Shown here in pieces: positions 1 through 5,326 of a DNA stretch of 5,326 nucleotides. Each line of letters starts with the position of its first letter. The first letter of the stretch is position 1. This DNA is from Saprospiraceae bacterium (lineage in GTDB: Bacteria > Bacteroidota > Bacteroidia > Chitinophagales > Saprospiraceae), in the NCBI GenBank assembly GCA_023300835.1, contig JALZVB010000153.1:1-5326 (forward strand), given 5' to 3'. Position numbers and translations under genes: made by a program. The notes below the pieces were generated by a model. The model did not search any database. It saw only the letters and a list, made by a program, of their open reading frames with translations, and was not told the DNA's origin.

Positions 1-131
1 CCATATTCGGCATGAGCCGTCTGACTGGAAACGATATTACTTAAGACTTCTCCATTTTTTATCACGGCAGCTGAAGTGTCATCACAAGAAGACTCTATAG
101 ATAGAATATATATGTCGCTAGTATTGTCCAA
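1..131 (-). CDS. tsaD: tRNA N6-adenosine threonylcarbamoyltransferase TsaD, N-terminal fragment cut by the window edge
   Basis: Reading the minus strand leftward from 131 gives 43 codons containing ILSIESSCDDTSAAVI and then LSNIVSSQTAHAEYG. This is the N-terminal signature of TsaD (formerly Gcp/YgjD), including the first phosphate-binding stretch of its ASKHA (actin/Hsp70-like) fold. Family knowledge: cytoplasmic TsaD, with TsaB and TsaE, transfers the threonylcarbamoyl group from threonylcarbamoyl-AMP to A37 of ANN-decoding tRNAs, making t6A. The family is usually about 330-340 residues, so nearly 300 lie beyond the edge. The start is a TTG (plus-strand CAA at 129-131): an in-frame stop lies at 141-143, and no ATG or GTG occurs between that stop and the ESSCDDT motif, so TTG is the only conventional start. 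The gene is divergent from the rest of the window. The identity is very secure; the start is inferred. Confidence 0.93.
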   Translation of the reverse strand, partial: MDNTSDIYILSIESSCDDTSAAVIKNGEVLSNIVSSQTAHAEY

Positions 132-249
132 AAGATGTAATTATTGTTGGTTTATGATAGATCTGATAATAAGAAGAAACTTTCTCCAAGTTATTTTAAG
201 GGTTCGCACACCAAAAAAGAAGCAAATGTCATCTACAGAATGTAATTAT

Positions 250-257
250 CAAAGATA
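250..257 (-). promoter_or_regulatory. Possible -7 element for tsaD
   Basis: The minus strand reads TATCTTTG, an exact match to the Bacteroidota sigma-A -7 consensus TAnnTTTG. No TTTG-like -33 element lies about 19 bases upstream, and the implied 5' leader to the TTG at 131 would be more than 100 nt. In AT-rich DNA such a match arises by chance fairly often, so this is tentative. Confidence 0.25.
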
Positions 258-376
258 ATTTCATCGATAAGATAAAAAAAGACATTTTTGATAACTCTAT
301 ACACAATGAAGACATAGTATATTTTGATTAATTGGCTTTTTTCTAAGCTTTTATAAAATAGATTGCTCTGTATTTT

Positions 377-384
377 TAACTTTG
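377..384 (+). promoter_or_regulatory. Possible -7 element for the TM/DUF3822/rsmD operon
   Basis: TAACTTTG matches the Bacteroidota -7 consensus TAnnTTTG exactly and would start transcription near 388-392, leaving a leader of about 45 nt before the ATG at 437. No good -33 TTTG is present at the expected spacing. The position suits the gene, but the support is one short motif. Confidence 0.4.
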
Positions 385-390
385 TTTCTT

Positions 391-410
391 TATTAGTTAA
401 TTAGCTAATA
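391..410. promoter_or_regulatory. Near-perfect 20-bp palindrome just downstream of the putative -7 element
   Basis: TATTAG and CTAATA are inverted arms around an 8-base centre, and 18 of the 20 positions equal the reverse complement; only the seventh and fourteenth bases break symmetry. It lies 6 bases after the putative -7 element, over the predicted transcription start, where a dimeric repressor could bind. As RNA it could instead form a weak, AT-rich hairpin in the leader. AT-rich palindromes also arise by chance, so the function is inferred. Confidence 0.35.
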
Positions 411-436
411 GTAAAGAAAATTATAACCAAACCAGG

Positions 437-1024
437 ATGAAAGGATTGATAAGTTTAGTCTTAACCTTGATAATTGCTTTTTTAGCATATACTTTATATC
501 TCAATATTAAGGAGCCAATTGCTTTTCAAGAGGTAAAAACTGCAAGAAAGACCGTGTTAGTTAACAAACTCAAAGGAATAAGAACCGCTCAAGAACTCTA
601 TAGAGGTGCGACAGGCGGTGCTTATGCGAGTAATTTTGATACACTTGTACAAGTTATCAGAAATGATAGTATTAAGATTGTTACAATATTCGGTGATAAG
701 GATAATGTAAATAGTACTGAAGAATTCAAAGAGGTTATCACTTACAAGTCTGCTATGGATTCATTCAAGACGATAAGTAATTATAATCTAGATTCTTTAA
801 GATATGTGCCTTTCTCGGAAGGGAAGACATTTACCATAGCCGCAGATACGATGACCTACCAATCAACACTAGTAAACATTGTAGAAGTAGGGACAACATG
901 GAAAGAATTTATGGGAAAATATGCTTCTGCTAAGTATAGTAAATTTGATAATTCATACGACCCGAATAAAAAGCTTAAATTCGGTAATTTAAATGCACCT
1001 AATCTATCAGGTAATTGGGAGTAA
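437..1024 (+). CDS. Conserved single-TM protein of unknown function, first gene of the DUF3822/rsmD unit
   Basis: This 195-residue protein has a very short N-terminus, one hydrophobic segment at about residues 4-22, and a mostly polar remainder, so it is probably anchored in the inner membrane with the bulk in the periplasm. Residues 36-70 read as a charged helix followed by an aromatic turn (LKGIRTAQELYR, then GGAYASNFDTL). That spacing recalls the region after the N-terminal helix of type IV pilins and pseudopilins. However, the usual glutamate five residues after a prepilin cleavage site is missing, so it is not a standard pilin. It ends in GNLNAPNLSGNWE; I recall a GNWE-like ending in Bacteroidota homologues but cannot confirm it here. 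The ATG at 437 is the natural start because the TM segment follows at once. The stop overlaps the next gene by 10 nt, implying co-transcription and probably coupled translation. The function is unknown; coding status is well supported. Confidence 0.88.
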   Translation: MKGLISLVLTLIIAFLAYTLYLNIKEPIAFQEVKTARKTVLVNKLKGIRTAQELYRGATGGAYASNFDTLVQVIRNDSIKIVTIFGDKDNVNSTEEFKEVITYKSAMDSFKTISNYNLDSLRYVPFSEGKTFTIAADTMTYQSTLVNIVEVGTTWKEFMGKYASAKYSKFDNSYDPNKKLKFGNLNAPNLSGNWE

Positions 1025-1806
1025 AAGATCTAATATTCGATAAAATATATGACAACAACGTTGTCTCTGAACTGTCCTTGGTGTTATACTCGGACAGTTT
1101 TTTTTATGGACTATGGGACGTAGACAACGTTTTGTTGAAGGTAGGACGCCATCCTATGATCAGTCTGAATAATAAAATTCAGATTTTTAATCATAATTAT
1201 AACCTAGATCAAGTAAAGGTATTGGTTACACAGGCGCCTTATGTGCACTTGCCTCAGGATCAGTATAACAAGAAACATTTCTCAACTTATTTCAAGGGTT
1301 TGTATAATCTAGACAGACATACTACAAGCGAAAAGCTTGTTGATAAATTTGAAAATCAAGATATAGTTACCCTTTATTACCTTGAGTCTACAACAGCAGA
1401 GATTATATCGAAGCTCAATACGCGTACTCATTATTATCATATCTCTACCGCAATGGCAAAAGATTGTGAAGATAACAAGAGAGGCCTATTGTGCTCACTT
1501 GCTGATAATAGATTACACTTTAGTTATACGACTAGCTCAGGATATAAATTCTACAATGGTTACGACTGCTATTATCCCAGTGACTATGTATACTTTATGA
1601 ACTTAGTCATGTCTAAGTTAAAGATTGAATTAGACAATAAAATCAGTGTAGGAGGAGAAAAAACAGGTAACCAAGAAATCTATAATGCTGTTAAACAACA
1701 GTACGATAGTCTTGCTCTTGTAAGTCCTCGTCTAGAAAATAATAAGCTTTCTCTTTCTCATTATTCCCGTTACTTAAACTTATATCTTACCAAAATATGC
1801 GCATAA
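1015..1806 (+). CDS. DUF3822 family protein
   Basis: The 263-residue product fits the Bacteroidota family DUF3822 in length, layout and neighbours. I see no signal peptide or TM segment, so it is probably cytoplasmic. Landmarks are the N-terminal strand pair ELSLVLYSDSFFYGLWD (19-35), a LVTQAPYVHLPQDQY stretch (70-84) matching the family's usual 'P-x-x-x-Y' region, YTTSSGYKFYNGYDCYYPSDYV (171-192) and a strand ending in the glycine pair of ISVGGE (210-215). I recall the family being placed near actin/Hsp70-like (ASKHA) folds such as PilM; that cannot be shown here. The TTG start at 1015 directly follows an in-frame TAA (1012-1014), and the next in-frame TTG or GTG (1078, 1081) would remove the first strand. 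It overlaps the upstream stop and the rsmD start by 10 nt each. A terminator-like hairpin lies within its first 30 codons. The biochemical role is unknown. Confidence 0.87.
   Translation: MGVKDLIFDKIYDNNVVSELSLVLYSDSFFYGLWDVDNVLLKVGRHPMISLNNKIQIFNHNYNLDQVKVLVTQAPYVHLPQDQYNKKHFSTYFKGLYNLDRHTTSEKLVDKFENQDIVTLYYLESTTAEIISKLNTRTHYYHISTAMAKDCEDNKRGLLCSLADNRLHFSYTTSSGYKFYNGYDCYYPSDYVYFMNLVMSKLKIELDNKISVGGEKTGNQEIYNAVKQQYDSLALVSPRLENNKLSLSHYSRYLNLYLTKICA
1051..1105 (+). terminator. Tandem hairpins plus T-tract inside the start of the DUF3822 gene; possible attenuator
   Basis: Two adjacent inverted repeats lie at codons 13-30. The first is GACAAC (1051-1056) with GTTGTC (1060-1065) and a 3-nt loop. 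The second is AACTGTCC (1070-1077) with GGACAGTT (1092-1099), an 8-bp stem with a 14-nt loop, running into eight consecutive T (1098-1105). The second has the form of an intrinsic terminator, 46-81 nt after the stop of the upstream gene. A second copy of GACAAC at 1123-1128 could pair with 1060-1065 instead and enclose the terminator stem. The long loop weakens the case, and the bases also encode ordinary protein (SELSLV, SDSFFYG), so it may be incidental. If active, it would operate when DUF3822 is not being translated. Confidence 0.3.
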
Positions 1807-2336
1807 TAGGAGGAGAATTCAAAGGACGTAGATTTGACCCTCCAGCCAAAAACTGGCCGACAAGACCGACGACTGATGTATCCAAGGAAGGACTTTATAA
1901 CATACTGAGTAATAGTATGGATTTTGAAGAAACATCGTTTTTAGATCTATTTGGAGGAACAGGGAATCATTGTTACGAATGTATATCAAGAGGTTGCACA
2001 GACGCCACCTATGTTGACAAATTCCCCAAAGCCGTTGAATTTGTAAAGCAAATGGCGACCAAACTGAAGATTGAAGATTATCTCAAGATATATAGAATGG
2101 ATGTATTCACTTACATAAAAAAATGTGAGCTACAATATGATTACATTTTTGCAGGACCGCCTTACCCATTGACTAATATTGCTGAGATACCTGACATTGT
2201 ATTAGATAAAGGTTTGCTGGGGACTGACGGGCTTTTAGTGTTAGAACATAACCCACAAGTCAACCTCTCTCATCATCCCAAGCTGGTTGATAACCGTAAT
2301 TATGGGCAGACTAACTTTAGCTTTTTTAGGCCATAA
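1797..2336 (+). CDS. rsmD: 16S rRNA (guanine(966)-N(2))-methyltransferase RsmD, with an altered catalytic motif
   Basis: This 179-residue protein is a Rossmann-fold, SAM-dependent methyltransferase of usual family length. In order it shows the N-terminal RIIGGEFKGRRF, TRPTTDVSKEGLYNIL (22-37), SAM motif I LDLFGGTGN (49-57), an acidic residue after strand 2 (D74 in YVDK), MDVF (101-104), motif IV FAGPPY (118-123) and the C-terminal LLVLEHN and FSFF. Family knowledge: RsmD methylates N2 of G966 in 16S rRNA during 30S assembly. The odd point is motif IV: other RsmD proteins have DPPY or DPPF, and here the first residue is glycine (G120, codon GGA at 2154-2156). That aspartate normally binds the target amino group. 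The ATG at 1797 overlaps the DUF3822 stop by 10 nt, and RIIxG follows at once, fixing the start. Family identity is very secure; activity is uncertain. Confidence 0.93.
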   Translation: MRIIGGEFKGRRFDPPAKNWPTRPTTDVSKEGLYNILSNSMDFEETSFLDLFGGTGNHCYECISRGCTDATYVDKFPKAVEFVKQMATKLKIEDYLKIYRMDVFTYIKKCELQYDYIFAGPPYPLTNIAEIPDIVLDKGLLGTDGLLVLEHNPQVNLSHHPKLVDNRNYGQTNFSFFRP

Positions 2337-2356
2337 AGACTTGCTTAGCCATTTCT

Positions 2357-2401
2357 GAAGTGTTACTTCGTTGAATCTAGAATCTATTCTAATGTTTCAA
2401 C
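2357..2401 (+). terminator. Two adjacent stem-loops after rsmD; possible 3' end structure
   Basis: GAAGT (2357-2361) pairs with ACTTC (2365-2369) across 3 nt. Directly next to it, GTTGAA (2370-2375) pairs with TTCAAC (2396-2401), with an inner stem TAGAA (2378-2382) and TTCTA (2387-2391) closing a 4-nt loop. A 7-bp tandem repeat GAATCTA occurs at 2373-2386. They begin 20 nt after the rsmD stop, where the operon should end. No T-tract follows, so this is not a classical intrinsic terminator; it could stabilise a 3' end or be chance. Structure is visible, function is inferred. Confidence 0.3.
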
Positions 2402-2477
2402 TCAATAAGCTATTAGGAATGATTAAATTATAAACTGGGAAGTTATATTTTAACCACTCCTTACCTATATAAAACCC

Positions 2478-2485
2478 TATTTTTG
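2478..2485 (+). promoter_or_regulatory. Probable -7 element of the argS promoter
   Basis: TATTTTTG matches the Bacteroidota -7 consensus TAnnTTTG and lies 25 nt before the argS ATG, which would give a short leader of roughly 20 nt. No clear -33 TTTG is seen about 19 bases upstream. The position in the 174-base gap after rsmD and the stem-loops before it favour a real promoter for argS and glnS. Confidence 0.45.
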
Positions 2486-2510
2486 CACCTTCATTTAATT
2501 TAATATATAT

Positions 2511-4370
2511 ATGAGCATCCTTGCACAACTTCGGCAAGATATAAGTGAGACTGTTTCTGCTGTTTACAAGACAGAAATGGAAAGCAGTCAGATAGCACTT
2601 TCCCATACAATAAAGGAATACGGCGGTGACTACACCTATGTTGTATTCCCATTGGTCAAGTCACTGAGGCAATCTCCACCAGTGATTGCTGAAGCAATAG
2701 GGACTCACCTTGCAGAGTCCTCCAAGTATGTGAAATCATTCAATGTAGTTAAGGGATTTCTAAATATAGAAGTGTCTGACCTTTTTTGGTCACAGGTGTT
2801 ATCTGATTCCAATAATTCAGATTATGGAATTCAACCATCTAATGGAAAAAAGATGATGGTAGAGTTTTCTTCACCTAACACCAATAAGCCTTTACATCTA
2901 GGACATATAAGAAACATTCTACTAGGATGGTCAACAGCACAATTGGCTAAAGCAAATGGCTACGAAGTTGTCAAAACTCAAATAATAAATGACAGAGGTA
3001 TAGCTGTATGCAAAAGCATGATGGCCTGGACACTTATGGGCGAAGGAAAGACGCCAGAATCAGAAGGAATAAAAGGCGATCACTTTGTAGGTGAATACTA
3101 TGTAAAGTTTGATAAAGCATTTCAAGAAGAATACCTTAACTGGCAGAGCACAGAAGAAGGAGTTAGCGTTTATAATACTTCACAGAAGGAAAATGAAGTT
3201 CAAGAACACTTTTTTAAAAGATTCAAGAATAACTACTTTAACCAATACAGTAAGCTAGGAATTGCGAGTAAAGAAATGCTACTCAAGTGGGAAGCAGGCG
3301 ATCCAGAAATAAAAGCACTTTGGGAGAAGATGAACGGTTGGGTCTATAGTGGATTCAATACGACTTATGATGCGCTAGGCGTTGATTTTGATTCTACCAA
3401 TTATGAATCAGACACATACTTACTCGGAAAAGAATTTGTTGAAGAAGGGATAACAAGAAAGGTGTTCTACAAGGAACCGGACAACAGTGTTTGGGCAGAT
3501 CTTGAAGATGCCGGGATGGATAAGAAAATTGTCCTCCGTAGCGATGGAACCTCTGTCTATATGACACAAGATATAGGGACGGCACATCAGCGGTATGCCG
3601 ATCATAAGATGGATAACCTCGTCTATGTAGTAGGCGACGAACAAGATTACCACTTCAAGGTATTGTTTGAGATTCTCAAGCGATTAGATGAGCCTTACGC
3701 AGCTAACTTATTTCATCTCTCATATGGTATGGTTGATCTACCTACAGGTAGAATGAAATCTCGAGAAGGAACAGTTGTAGATGCTGACATTCTTATAAAA
3801 GAAATTATAGATGAAGCGAGAAAATCAGCTGAAGCTAGAGGTGGCCTAGAAGGTGTAGCTGATAAAGAAAAAGAAGAAATATATCGCAAAATAGGATTAG
3901 CAGCTCTCAAGTTTTTTATTATCAAAGTCACGGCTAAAAAGAGAATGACCTTTGATCCTAAAGAGTCCGTAGACATGCAAGGCCAGACAGGGCCTTATGT
4001 CCAGAACGCATATGTACGTATCAGATCTATTTTACGACGACTGGATGAGGATATGCAAGCGCAATTGACAGATTATAACCTGGCAGATTATAAGGGAGAT
4101 TTTCATGAATCAGAACGAGACATTCTGTTACAATTAGAAACATTCCCAGTCATAATATCAGACTCACTTAAAAAGTATGATCCATCGTTGATGGCTAACT
4201 TTTGTTATTCATTAGCCAAAGCATACCACAGATTCTATCATGATTGTAGAATTTTAAATCTTGAGGATCAAGATCTTAAAAAGATGCGTTTAATATTGAG
4301 TAAGTCAGTAGCTGATGTATTGTCTAGATCAATGAAAATGATAGGCATCGAGATGCCAGAATACATGTAA
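2511..4370 (+). CDS. argS: Arginine--tRNA ligase (ArgS)
   Basis: This complete 619-residue class I aminoacyl-tRNA synthetase charges tRNA-Arg with arginine using ATP in the cytoplasm. In order: an ArgS-specific N-terminal domain (about 1-105); the catalytic Rossmann domain with VEFSSPNTNKPLHLGHIRN (117-135), whose HLGH (129-132) is the HIGH motif; INDRGIAVCKSM (159-170); VVGDEQDYHFKVL (373-385); the KMSKS-equivalent GRMKSREGTVVDAD (413-426), the degenerate form normal for many ArgS; and QGQTGPYVQNAYVRI (490-504), leading into the helical DALR anticodon-binding domain that ends in GIEMPEYM. Length is slightly above the usual 560-600. The ATG at 2511 is the first start and precedes a typical N-terminus. 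No catalytic motif is missing. It is preceded by a likely promoter and followed 48 nt later by glnS, so the two are probably co-transcribed. Confidence 0.97.
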   Translation: MSILAQLRQDISETVSAVYKTEMESSQIALSHTIKEYGGDYTYVVFPLVKSLRQSPPVIAEAIGTHLAESSKYVKSFNVVKGFLNIEVSDLFWSQVLSDSNNSDYGIQPSNGKKMMVEFSSPNTNKPLHLGHIRNILLGWSTAQLAKANGYEVVKTQIINDRGIAVCKSMMAWTLMGEGKTPESEGIKGDHFVGEYYVKFDKAFQEEYLNWQSTEEGVSVYNTSQKENEVQEHFFKRFKNNYFNQYSKLGIASKEMLLKWEAGDPEIKALWEKMNGWVYSGFNTTYDALGVDFDSTNYESDTYLLGKEFVEEGITRKVFYKEPDNSVWADLEDAGMDKKIVLRSDGTSVYMTQDIGTAHQRYADHKMDNLVYVVGDEQDYHFKVLFEILKRLDEPYAANLFHLSYGMVDLPTGRMKSREGTVVDADILIKEIIDEARKSAEARGGLEGVADKEKEEIYRKIGLAALKFFIIKVTAKKRMTFDPKESVDMQGQTGPYVQNAYVRIRSILRRLDEDMQAQLTDYNLADYKGDFHESERDILLQLETFPVIISDSLKKYDPSLMANFCYSLAKAYHRFYHDCRILNLEDQDLKKMRLILSKSVADVLSRSMKMIGIEMPEYM

Positions 4371-4418
4371 TATTTTATACAAGAATTCCACTTAATTTAA
4401 TAAGACTCTTATACTATT

Positions 4419-5326
4419 ATGAGCGAAGTAACAGAACCTCAAAAGTCAAATCACTTTATTCAAGATATAATTGAAAAAGATATTTCTGCAGGTAAAAATG
4501 AAGGAAGAATACATACCCGTTTTCCTCCTGAACCTAATGGATATCTCCATATTGGCCACTGTAAAGCTATCTGGATCAACTTTGAATTGGCTAAGCAATA
4601 TGGTGGTAAAACTAACTTAAGGTTTGATGACACTAACCCCGTTACTGAAGATACAGAGTATGTCGAAGCGATAAAGAAAGATATCAAATGGCTAGGTTAT
4701 GAGTGGGATAGTGAGCCTAAGTTCACGTCTAATTATTTTGATCAACTCTATGCTTTTGCTGAGGATTTGATTCAGAAAGATCTGGCTTATGTAGATGACT
4801 CTAGTGCTGACGTAATAGCGATTGAAAAAGGTACACCTACAGAACCCGGAAAGCGTAATGCGAATAGCGAAAAGTCAACAGAAGAAAACTTAGAACTTTT
4901 CAGGAAAATGAAAGCTGGTGACTTCCCTGATGGCGCCATGGTTCTCAGAGCTAAGGTAGATATGGAAGCGCCTAACATGCTTATGAGAGATCCTGTTATA
5001 TACAGAATCAAGCATGCGCATCATCATAATACGGGAGACAAGTGGTGTATATACCCGATGTATGATTTTGCACATGGACAGTCTGATGCGATCGAAGGTA
5101 TCACACATAGTCTATGCTCATTAGAGTTTATGCACCATAGACCATTCTACAACTGGTGTATAGACAAGCTAGAAATTTTTCCTTCTCAGCAGACAGAGTT
5201 TGCTCGTATGAATGTAGCTTATATGATTACGTCCAAGCGTAGATTATTGAAACTCGTAGAAGGAAACTTTGTTACATCATGGGACGATCCACGGATGTGT
5301 ACCTTATCCGGAATGAGAAGAAGAGG
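4419..5326 (+). CDS. glnS: Glutamine--tRNA ligase (GlnS), C-terminus beyond the window
   Basis: 302 complete codons are visible of a protein usually about 550 residues long, sometimes fused to a YqeY domain in Bacteroidota; the anticodon-binding barrels lie outside. GlnS charges tRNA-Gln directly. Seen: HTRFPPEPNGYLHIGHCKAI (32-51) with HIGH at 44-47, LRFDDTNP (67-74), DFPDGAMVLRAKVDM (168-182), GDKWCIYPMYDFAHGQSDAI (206-225), GITHSLCSLEF (227-237) and the end of the catalytic domain, SWDDPRM (287-293). The FDDTNP wording and the long WCIYPMYDFAHG block point to GlnS rather than GltX. Three places differ from the usual form as I remember it: SPYRDR is replaced by NANSEK (147-152), the KMSKS-equivalent VMSKR reads ITSKR (270-274), and DPRMP reads DPRMC (290-294). 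The ATG at 4419 is the first in-frame start. No promoter-like motif lies in the 48-nt gap after argS. Confidence 0.95.
   Translation, partial: MSEVTEPQKSNHFIQDIIEKDISAGKNEGRIHTRFPPEPNGYLHIGHCKAIWINFELAKQYGGKTNLRFDDTNPVTEDTEYVEAIKKDIKWLGYEWDSEPKFTSNYFDQLYAFAEDLIQKDLAYVDDSSADVIAIEKGTPTEPGKRNANSEKSTEENLELFRKMKAGDFPDGAMVLRAKVDMEAPNMLMRDPVIYRIKHAHHHNTGDKWCIYPMYDFAHGQSDAIEGITHSLCSLEFMHHRPFYNWCIDKLEIFPSQQTEFARMNVAYMITSKRRLLKLVEGNFVTSWDDPRMCTLSGMRRR

Larger units (their letters stand above)
132..436. other. Divergent intergenic region between tsaD and the TM/DUF3822/rsmD unit
   Basis: These 305 AT-rich bases separate two divergently read genes and should hold both promoters. I see a TAnnTTTG-type -7 motif on each strand (250-257 minus, 377-384 plus) and a near-palindrome at 391-410, described separately. 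No convincing gene is present: short open frames on both strands lack family resemblance, and the longest plus-strand one overlaps the real tsaD start. A 43-codon open stretch at 200-331 ends in a plausible-looking acidic tail but has no start codon. I see no tRNA, riboswitch or repeat array. Confidence 0.7.

Noticed and set aside
76..258. 60-codon plus-strand open frame at the left end
   Set aside because: It runs antisense across the clear TsaD start, has low-complexity basic content and resembles no family I know.
200..331. 43-codon plus-strand open stretch ending in a helix-like acidic tail (KDNFIDKIKKDIFDNS)
   Set aside because: It looks somewhat protein-like but has no ATG, GTG or TTG start and follows a stop at 197-199. 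It could be a gene remnant, but nothing identifies a parent.
1641..1665. Shine-Dalgarno-like GGAGGAG inside the DUF3822 gene
   Set aside because: No start codon with a usable frame follows at the right spacing, and the bases encode the VGGE turn; this phylum rarely relies on such sites.
2397..2606. 69-codon minus-strand open frame over the rsmD-argS gap
   Set aside because: It overlaps the argS N-terminus and promoter region and shows no recognisable domain; a chance open frame in AT-rich DNA.
2777..2792. Hairpin TGACC, six T, GGTCA in argS
   Set aside because: The T-run is in the loop, not after the stem, and the bases encode conserved-looking ArgS sequence; likely chance.
3979..3996. Hairpin AAGGCC/GGCCTT in argS
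   Set aside because: It encodes the conserved QGQTGPY block and has no T-tract or start nearby; explained by coding constraint.
4460..5108. Several minus-strand open frames opposite glnS
   Set aside because: They are antisense shadows of an intact synthetase gene with no family features of their own.

Overview
The window looks like chromosomal DNA of a member of the Bacteroidota. It is AT-rich, its starts lack clear Shine-Dalgarno sequences, it carries a DUF3822 protein (a family I know almost only from this phylum), and the RsmD and ArgS wording resembles that of Saprospiria, Chitinophagia or Cytophagia. The class is a guess from memory of these families; the phylum is fairly secure. No mobile element, CRISPR array, tRNA or rRNA was seen.

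Layout. At the left edge, on the minus strand, is the first 43 codons of tsaD (tRNA t6A37 synthesis), starting at a TTG at 131. A 305-base divergent intergenic region (132-436) follows, with weak promoter-like motifs on both strands and a near-perfect 20-bp palindrome. Three tightly overlapping plus-strand genes come next: a single-TM protein of unknown function (437-1024), a DUF3822 protein (1015-1806) and RsmD, the 16S rRNA m2G966 methyltransferase (1797-2336). Both junctions overlap by exactly 10 nt. After a 174-base gap with two adjacent stem-loops and a good Bacteroidota -7 motif come argS (2511-4370, complete) and, 48 bases later, glnS (4419 to the right edge, 302 codons visible).

How they fit. 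Four of the six genes serve translation: a tRNA anticodon-loop modification, an rRNA methylation and two class I aminoacyl-tRNA synthetases. The membrane protein and its DUF3822 partner are the unexplained part; their overlapping arrangement suggests they act together. The observations most worth checking are a terminator-like hairpin with a T-tract inside the start of the DUF3822 gene, an RsmD whose catalytic DPPY motif reads GPPY, GlnS substitutions in normally conserved motifs, and the TM/DUF3822 pair. I did not find clear evidence of a wholly new system; the pair is the nearest candidate.
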